Of a DNA stretch of 42,033 nucleotides, positions 1 to 7,675 are shown piece after piece (positions within the stretch are counted from its first letter, which is position 1; the number at the start of each line of letters is the position of its first letter). Origin of the DNA: Bacillus sp. SD075 (GTDB lineage: Bacteria > Bacillota > Bacilli > Bacillales > DSM-1321). Under the pieces are notes generated by a model that saw nothing but the letters and a program-made list of their open reading frames with translations, made no database searches and had not been told where the DNA came from. The stretch spans positions 1 through 42,033 of the forward strand of contig NZ_JADILK010000038.1 of NCBI RefSeq assembly GCF_017355165.1. The letters are read 5' to 3'. A program made the position numbers and the translations under genes.

Positions 1-28
1 AAGGGAGCTATGCATACATAGCTCCCTT
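1..28 (-). terminator. Rho-independent terminator after the ytzC-like gene
   Basis: A perfect 12-bp inverted repeat (AAGGGAGCTATG and its complement) around a 4-base loop lies just past the stop of the minus-strand ytzC-like gene. On the minus strand it ends in TT at the window edge, so the U-tract cannot be seen in full. It may also serve a gene outside the window. Confidence 0.65.
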
Positions 29-36
29 GCTTCCCT

Positions 37-300
37 TTAATGTCGCAGTAAAATCATTTCATTCCTCAATTCATTCAACTGCTGCTCCATCCGCGAAAGC
101 ATTTCCCGTTGCTGGTCATTCGAACTGGCATACAATCGTTCCATATCCGTCAAAGCCTCTTCGATATACCTTTGCGAATTTTGAAATTGTTCATCATCAT
201 AATGCTCCTGCCGTGAGGCCTCGTTAAATTCAAACTCTGCAAAATGGAGAGCCCCTTCACATTGCTCTAAAAAATGATCGACGGATTGTCTGGTTGCCAT
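37..300 (-). CDS. ytzC: YtzC-like DUF2524 family protein
   Basis: Small acidic, mostly helical protein of 87 residues with no signal peptide or membrane segment. The reading frame is open further upstream, but the ATG at 300 is chosen because GAAGGAGAGGG stands about 7 bases before it; it gives an N-terminus starting MATRQSVDHF. The sequence resembles the DUF2524/YtzC family of Bacillus, whose function is unknown, and in B. subtilis that gene also neighbours ytqA. The helix is rich in Glu, Gln and Arg, with coiled-coil character in the last 50 residues (SMEQQLNEL-type heptads). Family assignment is from memory of the sequence and gene order. No biochemical role is claimed. Confidence 0.7.
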   Translation of the reverse strand: MATRQSVDHFLEQCEGALHFAEFEFNEASRQEHYDDEQFQNSQRYIEEALTDMERLYASSNDQQREMLSRMEQQLNELRNEMILLRH

Positions 301-395
301 TTCAAACCCTCTCCTTCGCGTCTCATTTGGATGATTCGGAATCATCTTTTCTAGTTTGAGCAAATAACGGGTGGATTATCATTTTTTTTGAACAA

Positions 396-902
396 TCAAC
401 CTCTATCCCAAAACTTCTCACCCTGACGGGAAATGAATTGCTCGATCCACTCGGCAAAGCTCATATGAAGCCTCTCGCCTTCTTCAAAATCATCGATATG
501 GCCTTTTACCATTAAATACTCCTTATCGCCTTTAGCGACGGCTTCCCCATCGATGACGATATTATCTTGATAAATGCAAGCCACTTTATAGCATCCCTCA
601 TAGGAATTTTCATATGTGTAATTAATAATATCATCAAGACTGTATAAATCATTTTCCCCGCCTAATTCGACATTATCGAACAGACGGCATCCATTCGTTA
701 TTTTTAAAAACTCCTTATAATCCTCGGGCAGAAGCAGTCCGGTTTTCTTTTCAAAGGAATGAATTTGTTCATCCGAAGCAGGTGAATTGAAGGTGCAAGT
801 GGCTTTGTATATGAATCCATCTTCATTTACTTCGATCACCTGATTATTTTCGGCTAATTTCTTTTTCATTTGATTAATCGCTTCTTCAACTTGACCGGTC
901 AT
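396..902 (-). CDS. SMI1/KNR4 family protein, orphan
   Basis: Protein of about 168 residues with the SMI1/KNR4 (SUKH) fold signature: a 'P-E-D-Y-K-E-F-L-K-I-T-N-G' segment near residue 60, followed by acidic strands and a terminal 'MSFAEWIEQF' helix. The N-terminal 30 residues look helical. The frame extends to an ATG at 932, but the ATG at 902 has GGGAG nine bases upstream and is preferred. SUKH proteins are often immunity proteins in contact-dependent toxin systems, but in Bacillus many are lone housekeeping-like genes. No toxin gene flanks this one; it is transcribed alone, between the ytzC-like gene and the divergent mnmL. Domain assignment is fairly safe and the biological role is unknown. 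Confidence 0.75.
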   Translation of the reverse strand: MTGQVEEAINQMKKKLAENNQVIEVNEDGFIYKATCTFNSPASDEQIHSFEKKTGLLLPEDYKEFLKITNGCRLFDNVELGGENDLYSLDDIINYTYENSYEGCYKVACIYQDNIVIDGEAVAKGDKEYLMVKGHIDDFEEGERLHMSFAEWIEQFISRQGEKFWDRG

Positions 903-1022
903 GTCCATCAGCTCCCGATAGGATATAGTCATTCAAAGATATAATAGCAGCAAAAATGTTTAGCCTTCAACTATACAGTATACGCTTTTTTTTCAAAAAA
1001 AGACCTAGCTGCGAGAATGTTG

Positions 1023-1028
1023 TATAAT
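1023..1028 (+). promoter_or_regulatory. Probable -10 element for mnmL-mnmM
   Basis: A perfect TATAAT lies 37 bases before the mnmL start codon. No good -35 hexamer sits 16-18 bases upstream, so this is a weak assignment based on the -10 alone. Confidence 0.4.
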
Positions 1029-1065
1029 ATATGTTACGCTTTATTTTATTTAGGAGGTTGCTGAT

Positions 1066-2022
1066 TTGAATCAAGCAAACCCGTTTATATATGCAACGGA
1101 TAACAAACGATATCATACATGGAATTACCACCTTAGGGAACATTTTGGTCATAAGGTTTTTAAAGTTGCCCTGGATGGCGGTTTTGACTGTCCGAACCGT
1201 GATGGCACCGTCGCACATGGCGGCTGTACCTTCTGCAGTGCCTCGGGCTCTGGTGACTTTGCCGGCAGCAGGGTTGAACCCCTCGACGTCCAGTTTAAGA
1301 AGATCAGCGAACGGATGCATCATAAATGGAGAGATGGAAAATATATGGCCTATTTCCAAGCGTTCACGAATACGCATGCACCAGTGGCAGAGCTTCGCGA
1401 GAAATTCGAAAGTGTATTGACCCAGGAAGGTGTCGTCGGACTCTCGATCGCGACACGCCCGGATTGCCTTCCTGATGATGTAGTCGAGTATTTAGCGGAA
1501 TTGAACGAACGCACCTACCTTTGGGTGGAGCTTGGTCTCCAGACGGTCCATGAAAAGACCGCGACGATGATCAACCGTGCCCATGACTTCGATTGCTACA
1601 AAGAAGGCGTCGATAAACTGCGCAAACACGGCATTCGCATATGCTCACATATCATCAATGGCCTTCCTCAGGAAGATTACGACATGATGATGGAAACTGC
1701 CCGTGAAGTCGCCAAACTCGATGTGCAGGGGATAAAGATCCATTTACTTCATTTATTAAAAGGGACACCGATGGTCAAACAATATGAAAAAGGACTGCTC
1801 GAGTTTCTTGACCGTGACGATTATGTCAGCCTGGTCTGTGACCAGCTGGAAATAATCCCTCCAGAAATGATCGTTCACCGCATTACGGGTGACGGTCCGA
1901 TCGATTTGATGATCGGTCCAATGTGGAGCGTCAATAAATGGGATGTCTTGAATGCCATCGACGCCGAATTGAAAAGCCGCAACAGCTGGCAAGGGAAAAA
2001 TCACACGGAGGTACAATCATGA
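1066..2022 (+). CDS. mnmL: Radical SAM protein MnmL (YtqA), tRNA wobble uridine modification
   Basis: Radical SAM enzyme of 318 residues in the YhcC/YtqA family. The iron-sulfur cluster cysteines appear to be C42, C54 and C57 (CPNRDG...GGCTFC), an Elp3-like spacing rather than the classical CX3CX2C. TTG start with AGGAGG eight bases before it. Recent work on B. subtilis, as I recall it, assigns YtqA (MnmL) to converting the carboxymethylaminomethyl side chain at U34 of tRNAs to the aminomethyl form, the substrate of the next gene. The stop codon overlaps the mnmM start (ATGA), which implies tight translational coupling. Length and motif fit the family. The exact reaction is taken from family knowledge, not from this sequence. 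Confidence 0.88.
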   Translation: MNQANPFIYATDNKRYHTWNYHLREHFGHKVFKVALDGGFDCPNRDGTVAHGGCTFCSASGSGDFAGSRVEPLDVQFKKISERMHHKWRDGKYMAYFQAFTNTHAPVAELREKFESVLTQEGVVGLSIATRPDCLPDDVVEYLAELNERTYLWVELGLQTVHEKTATMINRAHDFDCYKEGVDKLRKHGIRICSHIINGLPQEDYDMMMETAREVAKLDVQGIKIHLLHLLKGTPMVKQYEKGLLEFLDRDDYVSLVCDQLEIIPPEMIVHRITGDGPIDLMIGPMWSVNKWDVLNAIDAELKSRNSWQGKNHTEVQS

Positions 2023-2591
2023 AGCTTGACCGAATTTTGCCATTCGCCAGGATTCTGCTGGAAAAAGCGGTCCGCCCCGGGGATATAACCATAGATGGCA
2101 CAATGGGCAACGGGTTTGATACGGTCTTTCTTGCCGGACTTACAGGTGTAAACGGACATGTCTATAGTTTTGATATTCAGAAAGAAGCCATCCAAACCAC
2201 AACGGCGAAATTGAGCGCCGAGAATTTACAAGAGCGCTGCACCCTCATTCACGATGGGCATGAACATTTAAGCAAATACATCAGAAAAGAACATTCCGGT
2301 AAGATCACGGGTGCCATTTTCAACCTAGGCTACCTTCCTGGCGGAGACAAATCAATCATCACCCAAGCCGGTACGACGATATCAGCCATTGAACAGCTGT
2401 TCGAACTGCTGGCGCCCGAAGGCATCATCATCCTCGTCATTTACCATGGTCATCCAGGGGGATCGGCAGAACGTGATGCATTGATGGATTATGTACACAA
2501 CTTCCCTCAACAGAAGGCCCATATCCTTAAATACGGGTTCATCAACCAAGCAAACAATCCGCCATTCATTGTCGCGATTGAAAAGAGATGA
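2019..2591 (+). CDS. mnmM: tRNA aminomethyl-2-thiouridine methyltransferase MnmM (YtqB)
   Basis: Class I SAM-dependent methyltransferase of 190 residues, formerly annotated as putative rRNA methylase YtqB. Motif I is DGTMGNG at residues 26-32, and the catalytic-region motif NLGYLPGG is at 102-109, both typical of this family. B. subtilis YtqB was shown to methylate nm5s2U34 to mnm5s2U34 in tRNA, giving it the name MnmM. The start is the ATG overlapping the mnmL stop, with GGAGG eight bases upstream; an earlier in-frame start inside mnmL lacks such a site. It uses SAM made by MetK, encoded about 6 kb away. A terminator follows 10 bases after the stop. Confidence 0.9.
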   Translation: MKLDRILPFARILLEKAVRPGDITIDGTMGNGFDTVFLAGLTGVNGHVYSFDIQKEAIQTTTAKLSAENLQERCTLIHDGHEHLSKYIRKEHSGKITGAIFNLGYLPGGDKSIITQAGTTISAIEQLFELLAPEGIIILVIYHGHPGGSAERDALMDYVHNFPQQKAHILKYGFINQANNPPFIVAIEKR

Positions 2592-2600
2592 TGACTTTTG

Positions 2601-2628
2601 ACACCGTTCTTTACGAATGGTGTTTTTG
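2601..2628 (+). terminator. Terminator of mnmL-mnmM
   Basis: A 9-bp stem ACACCGTTC / GAATGGTGT with one G-T pair and a 5-base loop, followed by TTTTT, 10 bases after the mnmM stop. Confidence 0.8.
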
Positions 2629-2641
2629 CAATCAGAACTTT

Positions 2642-2670
2642 TTGAATTTTTCGTCTATAATGATTATAAT
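2642..2670 (+). promoter_or_regulatory. Sigma-A promoter for the 131-aa protein gene
   Basis: TTGAAT (2642-2647), 17-base spacer, TATAAT (2665-2670). A second TATAAT stands at 2656-2661. The start codon follows 30 bases downstream, so the leader is short. Confidence 0.7.
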
Positions 2671-2700
2671 GGATAGAAAATAGATAAGAGGGTGCAGAAA

Positions 2701-3096
2701 ATGGAACATTTGCCTACTTCATTACTGACGGATATATTGACTGAAAAAATTAAAAGGGATTCAAGTGAACAATACGGGGATTTTATCAATTCGCTTAACA
2801 CGTTGACAGAAAAACAAAAAACCATGGAGGACCTTAAACAATTCGATCGACATTTTGATAAGTTCCTGCCACAGCTCGATTTAATGATTTCCACCCAAAC
2901 CCATGAAGCGATCTTGAATATGAAAGCGACGCTTTTGGACCTATTCGCCAATGACTTGACCTTCAAATCCATTTATCTTCTATCCGCTGCATTATCCAAT
3001 AAAAAAGAACTTACACATTTGAACCAATTTATGTACCCGGTTACTTTCTGGGCACCGGTCATCAAGTCGAACGAATTGGTTAGAAACGCGGGCTGA
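2701..3096 (+). CDS. Hypothetical 131-residue soluble protein
   Basis: Not recognised. The protein is about 131 residues, predicted helical throughout, without signal peptide, membrane segment, cysteines or known catalytic motif. It is rich in Leu, Asp, Asn and Lys, with helices around 'FINSLNTLTEKQKTMEDL' and 'LKQFDRHFDKFLPQLDLM', which suggests a helical bundle. ATG 2701 is chosen because AAGAGGG lies 7 bases upstream; an in-frame GTG at 2692 overlaps that site. It has its own promoter and terminator, so it is a single-gene unit. It sits where B. subtilis has ytpB between ytqB and ytpA, but shows no resemblance to a terpene synthase. Confidence 0.75.
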   Translation: MEHLPTSLLTDILTEKIKRDSSEQYGDFINSLNTLTEKQKTMEDLKQFDRHFDKFLPQLDLMISTQTHEAILNMKATLLDLFANDLTFKSIYLLSAALSNKKELTHLNQFMYPVTFWAPVIKSNELVRNAG

Positions 3097-3144
3097 TCTA
3101 TTCAAACAAAGCTGCCCAAAAATCACCAGTTGCACATTAAAAAT

Positions 3145-3190
3145 AAAAGCAACAGAGACTCCCTTCATTTGGAAGTCTCTGTTGCTTTTT
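3145..3190. terminator. Bidirectional terminator
   Basis: Long hairpin AAAGCAACAGAGACT / AGTCTCTGTTGCTTT flanked by A-run and T-run, between the plus-strand hypothetical gene and the convergent AraC-type regulator. Serves both. Confidence 0.85.
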
Positions 3191-3270
3191 CACCAAGTAG
3201 GTATCATTATCTTTCTTGAATCGCTTGTACAATCCATTTTTATAGTTTTTACCAACTATATTAACATGCT

Positions 3271-4467
3271 TCATATGAAAATAATCTCTCTCGTCGCTCG
3301 ATATTCACTTGGTGAAAGCCCTACTACCTTTTTAAAAATTGTACTGAAATAGCTGGGCGTATTAAAACCTTGTTCAAAAGCAATTTTTTCTATCGTTTGA
3401 TCGGTGTGTCTCAAAAGCCATACTGCCTTTTGGATACGCACAAACGTTAAATAGGAAACGAAGCTATGGCCAGTTTCTTTTTTAAATATTCTACTAAAAT
3501 ATGTTGGACTAAAATTAACTTCATTTGCCGCTTGTTGAATCGTCAAGTTTTCCGCGAAGTGTTCAGCAATATAATCTATGCTCGTTTGTACAGATAGATT
3601 CGGTGGAATTTCATCGAAATAGCGTAGAGATAATCGATGTCTGGGCGGACTCCTCCGAGCCGTTCTTGCTTCTTGATAGGACTTTTTTAAACCTGATAAC
3701 TCTCGATGGATAGAGCCCACACCTATATATAATTGAATGCCATATCGATGCTTCAAGAGATCTATCAGTTCAACAATTGTCTTTTCTCCTTCCTCCCAAT
3801 AACATGGAGCAGCGATCCCTTTAGGAATTTTCAACGTAAACACTAAATGCTTCCTAAAGGGAAGAAAATAGACATCATTCCCAATGGTAGAAAGCGCTTT
3901 CATAAACTTTCTTTGAATTACGCTCGAAGCCTGCCACCCCTCGTTCTCCTCCCTCTTTGGCGAAAGCACAAAACCTTGAATGAAGTACACCACATTCGGG
4001 ATCATTCCTTTTATTAAAAGGGTTTTCATCTGCTCAAGAGCTACTTCTTCTCTAAGAATACTTTGTAAAAACTGTTCATCGGCTGAATTTTCTTGTTCAA
4101 ATGTAACCATGTTTCTATTAGATGAATCCAGTACTTTTTTTATATTCCGATAAAACAGATGCTTACTAATCGGTTTGATGAATAACGATGGTAGCTGAAG
4201 TTCAATCACAATAGGGGCCGTTTGTAACATCGAGGCGTCAATCAATGGAAACAAGAGTAAATTTGGATGCTTTTTGAGCAATCTTCTCACCTTTAACCAA
4301 TCAAATGGGGTCTTGATTTCCATTATTATTATAATTATTTCATCGTTACAGAATGTCTCTAAATCGTCTCGGAGCATTAGTTTTTCAAAAAAAGGATGAG
4401 CTAGCCAAGTTTCAATTTTTTCTTTTTCCAATGAATCGGTCACTAATAATTTTACACAATACGCCAT
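3271..4467 (-). CDS. YesN/AraC-type regulator with degenerate receiver domain
   Basis: Regulator of 398 residues. Residues 1-110 have receiver-like alternation: hydrophobic strands at 5-10 and 44-49, a 'KP' pair at 98-99 after a strand, as in response regulators. At the usual phospho-acceptor position the sequence reads IIIMEIKTP, with Glu50 instead of Asp. A middle region near residues 240-270 ('IGVGSIHRELSGLKKSYQEA') resembles the GGDEF-like module of YesN and CdaR proteins. Residues 292-395 form a double helix-turn-helix of the AraC family, ending in the 'GFNTPSYFSTIFKK' signature. GGGGGG precedes the ATG. Divergent from the DUF485-symporter pair, which it probably controls; no sensor kinase is adjacent. 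Confidence 0.85.
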   Translation of the reverse strand: MAYCVKLLVTDSLEKEKIETWLAHPFFEKLMLRDDLETFCNDEIIIIIMEIKTPFDWLKVRRLLKKHPNLLLFPLIDASMLQTAPIVIELQLPSLFIKPISKHLFYRNIKKVLDSSNRNMVTFEQENSADEQFLQSILREEVALEQMKTLLIKGMIPNVVYFIQGFVLSPKREENEGWQASSVIQRKFMKALSTIGNDVYFLPFRKHLVFTLKIPKGIAAPCYWEEGEKTIVELIDLLKHRYGIQLYIGVGSIHRELSGLKKSYQEARTARRSPPRHRLSLRYFDEIPPNLSVQTSIDYIAEHFAENLTIQQAANEVNFSPTYFSRIFKKETGHSFVSYLTFVRIQKAVWLLRHTDQTIEKIAFEQGFNTPSYFSTIFKKVVGLSPSEYRATREIIFI

Positions 4468-4546
4468 GTTCCCCCCTATTCTGACAGAAAATTCAATTTA
4501 TTAATCATTATACTATTTCCCCCTGGATACTGAGCATAATTATGTA

Positions 4547-4586
4547 AAAATCAAACAAAATTTTGAAAGGTACCTCGTTTGATTTT
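4547..4586. promoter_or_regulatory. Inverted repeat in the regulator-symporter intergenic region
   Basis: Perfect 10-bp arms AAAATCAAAC (4547-4556) and GTTTGATTTT (4577-4586), centres 30 bp apart, about three helical turns. Placement between the divergent genes suits an operator for the AraC-type regulator; a transcribed hairpin is the alternative. Confidence 0.4.
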
Positions 4587-4627
4587 CAAGTACAATAAAA
4601 AATAATGAAAGGTTTACACGCACTAAA

Positions 4628-4641
4628 TGAAAGCCCTTTCA
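4628..4641. promoter_or_regulatory. Near-ideal cre site (CcpA operator)
   Basis: TGAAAGCCCTTTCA differs from the fully symmetric cre TGAAAGCGCTTTCA only at the central CG, and lies in an 18-bp palindrome (4626-4643). It is 25 bases before the DUF485 start codon, downstream of where transcription would begin. CcpA binding there would repress by roadblock under good sugar supply. Confidence 0.65.
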
Positions 4642-4665
4642 TTAAACGAAAGGAGTTGTAAGAAG

Positions 4666-5028
4666 ATGGCTAGTGAGTTCAATGACGATTATGAATACAT
4701 AGCAGCAGAAAAAGTGGACATTAAAGATTTAGCTCCACTTGATGCCGAAACAAGCAGAGTCATGAAACAAGAATTTGGAACAGGTTTTAAACTAACGATT
4801 TTTTACTACATCTTTATCTTTTCCATTCCGATTTTAAATTGGTATATGCCTGAAATTTTCTTTTCTAAATTTGTTGGTGGCATGACGTATTCATGGTTTT
4901 TCACTAGTGTCATTGCGATGGCATTAGCTTTCATTATTGCCTATGTTCACACGTCACTTTATGAGAAGCGGCTTAAAAAGTACGAAGATAAGAATGCTGG
5001 CAGTACCGAGAGGAGGAACATTACTTGA
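4666..5028 (+). CDS. DUF485 membrane protein, partner of the symporter
   Basis: Small membrane protein of 120 residues of the DUF485 (YjcH/YwcB) family. Two hydrophobic helices are visible, around residues 49-66 (IFYYIFIFSIPILNW) and 78-98 (SWFFTSVIAMALAFIIAYV), with a charged N-terminal region and a basic C-terminus. ATG 4666 has AAAGGAG ten bases upstream; the longer in-frame start at 4627 falls inside the cre palindrome and is rejected. Members are nearly always encoded immediately upstream of acetate/monocarboxylate sodium symporters. Here the stop overlaps the symporter TTG by the sequence TTGA. Role probably accessory to transport, not established. Confidence 0.88.
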   Translation: MASEFNDDYEYIAAEKVDIKDLAPLDAETSRVMKQEFGTGFKLTIFYYIFIFSIPILNWYMPEIFFSKFVGGMTYSWFFTSVIAMALAFIIAYVHTSLYEKRLKKYEDKNAGSTERRNIT

Positions 5029-6593
5029 TTAAAACTTTACTAGAGCCAAAAATGTTACTAACAATTATCTTGATGGGAACAATTATCTTTATAACATATT
5101 TAACAAAACGTAATTCAAACGCAAGTGATTTCTTTGTTGGAGGACGTAGCTTCAGTTGGTTCACGAACGGGTCAGCGATTGGTGGAGACTATTTAAGTGC
5201 AGCAACCTTCCTTGGAATCGCCGGCCTAACCTTTCAATTAGGGTATGACGGAGCCTATTATGCGTTTTGTTTCTCCATCGGTTTAACTTTGCTTGCTATT
5301 TTCGTGGCTGGTCCACTACGCCGATTCGGTGCTTTTACAGTGGCCGACTTCCTCGCCTATCGCTTCCATAGTCAACGTGCCCGACTGACAGCTGTTGTTG
5401 TCGTCTTGGCAATTTCAGGATTTTATGCAGCACCTCAGTTACTTGGTGCAGCACAAATATTAAGTATGTTCTTTGGAACAAGTTATGAATTTGGAATTAT
5501 TTTCACTTGTACCCTTATGGTGTTCTATGTTGGAGTCGGTGGCATGAAAGGAACCACGTTGAACCAAGCCCTTGAACTATGGATCCGTCTTGCTGCATTT
5601 ATCGCAATGACTATTGCTGCTATTTATGCCGGATTTCATTACCATACCATTTTAGCAAATATTAATGATTTTTCTGGTTCAATTATGAACACCGCTCAAT
5701 ACACAAATGATGGCAAAGATTTTGTTGTAGATGGTGATTCTTGGTCCGGAACAGGTAACTACTTCCCCACATTCTGGCAAACAATTTCGATGACGATCGG
5801 TCTTTCCCTTGGTACAATTGGTCTCCCTCATCTATTATTACGTTTCTATACAAACCCCAGTGCAAAAGCAGCTAGACGTTCTGCATTAATGGCGATCGGT
5901 ATTGCCAGCGTATTCTTCTTATTCGCTGTTTATCTTGGAGCAGTTGGTCGCGCAATCTTCATCAAAGGTGAGGCTTCTTCACAAGTTATGAGTGACCTTA
6001 TTATGGGTGGGAACAACATGGTTGTTCCATCTACAGCTCAAGCACTAGGTGGCGAATGGATGCTAGGTCTTGTTATCGCTGGTGCCTTTGCCGCCATTTT
6101 CTCAAATTTGTCAGGTCTGTTCATCGCAAGCTCAGGAGCACTTGCCCATGATGTATATGCTACATTTCTCAAGAAAGACATTACCCAAAAACAACGTGTT
6201 ATTGCTGGTAAAGTAGCTATTCTCATTCTTGGTATGTTATACGGGGTACTTGGATTACTTGTTAAAGAGGCTTCAATTGGTCATCTTGTTGCCCTTGCAT
6301 TCACTGTTGCCGCAAGTACATTCACCCCCATTTTCATCTTGGGAATATGGTGGCGCGGCATGACAGAAAAAGGGGCAATTGCCGGACTTCTTCTTGGACT
6401 TGCTTCATCGATGTATATGATTTTCTTAAAATACACACTACCTAACTTTCTACAATTCAATGTTCCAGGGCTAATTACCGTTCCGATTGGCTTCCTTAGC
6501 GTATATATCGTTTCTAAATTAGACGGTAAGGTTCCTAGTGATGTCAATAAATTCATGCAAAAAGTTCATTCTAAAGAGTCTGAGGTTACTTAA
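5025..6593 (+). CDS. Sodium:solute symporter, ActP/YwcA-like (acetate or related monocarboxylate)
   Basis: Integral membrane protein of 522 residues of the SSS family with about 13 hydrophobic segments. 'DFFVGGRSFSWFTNG' and 'GDYLSAATFLGIAGL' near residues 35-65 are the N-terminal SSS signature shared with acetate permease ActP; 'GGMKGTTLNQALELWI' near 172 is also typical. TTG start with AGGAGG eight bases upstream, overlapping the DUF485 stop. Expected to import acetate or another short monocarboxylate with sodium. The substrate cannot be read from sequence; a different 2- or 3-carbon acid is possible. The cre site upstream and the divergent AraC-type regulator suggest catabolite repression plus substrate induction. 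Confidence 0.87.
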   Translation: MIKTLLEPKMLLTIILMGTIIFITYLTKRNSNASDFFVGGRSFSWFTNGSAIGGDYLSAATFLGIAGLTFQLGYDGAYYAFCFSIGLTLLAIFVAGPLRRFGAFTVADFLAYRFHSQRARLTAVVVVLAISGFYAAPQLLGAAQILSMFFGTSYEFGIIFTCTLMVFYVGVGGMKGTTLNQALELWIRLAAFIAMTIAAIYAGFHYHTILANINDFSGSIMNTAQYTNDGKDFVVDGDSWSGTGNYFPTFWQTISMTIGLSLGTIGLPHLLLRFYTNPSAKAARRSALMAIGIASVFFLFAVYLGAVGRAIFIKGEASSQVMSDLIMGGNNMVVPSTAQALGGEWMLGLVIAGAFAAIFSNLSGLFIASSGALAHDVYATFLKKDITQKQRVIAGKVAILILGMLYGVLGLLVKEASIGHLVALAFTVAASTFTPIFILGIWWRGMTEKGAIAGLLLGLASSMYMIFLKYTLPNFLQFNVPGLITVPIGFLSVYIVSKLDGKVPSDVNKFMQKVHSKESEVT

Positions 6594-6629
6594 ATAAAGG
6601 TACAGGTTTTTCTCCGCCCATTTAACCAA

Positions 6630-6663
6630 AAGAAGCCGCTGAACCTAAATTCAGCAGCTTCTT
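6630..6663. terminator. Bidirectional terminator, symporter / ytpA
   Basis: 14-bp stem AAGAAGCCGCTGAA / TTCAGCAGCTTCTT with one mismatch and a 6-base loop. It sits between convergent genes. The minus-strand reading runs into TTTTGG. Confidence 0.75.
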
Positions 6664-6664
6664 A

Positions 6665-7468
6665 TCAAACGACGTACCCTAATATCTTTAAACGGTTTTC
6701 AACAAAACTCAGTGCATATTGAAATACATCATCACGCTCTGGTTCGTTGAAGATTTCATGATAAAGCTTCGGCCATTCCTTATACTGCTTTTCACTGGCC
6801 AAGTTATAATTAAACCACTCACGAACCGCCTTCTTATTCACGATTCGGTCATCTCCGCCCTGCATGACCAAAAGCGGCACATCCTGAAATTCAGGGATCT
6901 CTTCAAAAGCATCCTTCATCGTCTGTGCAAGTTCACGATACCAGCGAATCGAAACCTTTGTAATATATAATGTATCGTTTCTATCGGATTCACGAATTTC
7001 CGCACTTCTCGTCGCCATTTCAGGTGTCAATCCAGAATCTACCCTGAACTTAGGCATCACGATGTTCAAACCATGCGAGATGGTTGCCAGGAACTTCGGC
7101 GGCTTCGTCACAAGGCCCAAGCATGGAGAAGAAAGAATCACCCCTGCAATGTCCCATTCCTCTTCCTGAAGAAGGCGTATCGAAATCAAACCTCCCATGC
7201 TATGTCCAAGTAAAAAGACCGGCAACGAATATTCGTAAGCCTCTTCTATCCAGCTTTTCACTTCGTCCAAATACTCATCAAAGGAATCGATATGTCCCCG
7301 GTAGGCACGGGTTGTCATACCCTGCCCAGGAAGGTCGCCCATGACGACATGGTATCCAGCTGAAAGCCACATTTGTGTTACCCACTTATAACGTCCGTGA
7401 TGTTCCATTGCCCCATGAATGATGACAATGACGCCCTTTGCGTCTCCTTCTGTCTCCCATTTCCACAT
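6665..7468 (-). CDS. ytpA: Lysophospholipase YtpA (alpha/beta hydrolase)
   Basis: Serine hydrolase of 267 residues in the monoglyceride lipase/lysophospholipase group. The nucleophile elbow is GHSMGG with Ser90; HGAMEHHGRY near residue 18 forms the oxyanion region; the Asp is probably in 'QGGDDRIV' and the His in 'KLYHEIFNEPERD'. ATG 7468 has AAAGGGGG seven bases before it and is preferred to the upstream in-frame GTG at 7486, which overlaps that site. In B. subtilis YtpA hydrolyses phosphatidylglycerol-derived lipid and is needed for the phospholipid antibiotic bacilysocin. That specific product is not proven here. No signal peptide; cytoplasmic or membrane-associated. Confidence 0.85.
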   Translation of the reverse strand: MWKWETEGDAKGVIVIIHGAMEHHGRYKWVTQMWLSAGYHVVMGDLPGQGMTTRAYRGHIDSFDEYLDEVKSWIEEAYEYSLPVFLLGHSMGGLISIRLLQEEEWDIAGVILSSPCLGLVTKPPKFLATISHGLNIVMPKFRVDSGLTPEMATRSAEIRESDRNDTLYITKVSIRWYRELAQTMKDAFEEIPEFQDVPLLVMQGGDDRIVNKKAVREWFNYNLASEKQYKEWPKLYHEIFNEPERDDVFQYALSFVENRLKILGYVV

Positions 7469-7675
7469 TCGAAATCCCCCTTTCACTTTTCACTTGTTGT
7501 ATACGATCCATGATAGTTAAAATAATATATATAAATTATAACCATATTCGTGATTTTCGACAAAAAAGAAATCTAACAAGTTGTACATTGCTATTATAAA
7601 TAGCCAAGTGTATTTGCATACGGTATATTAAAATAATACATAAAAACATTCACTTCGGAAAGGAAATGATTGAAA

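Noticed and set aside
967..1377. Open frame of 136 codons on the minus strand
   Set aside because: Lies antisense inside mnmL, has no ribosome site and no family-like composition.
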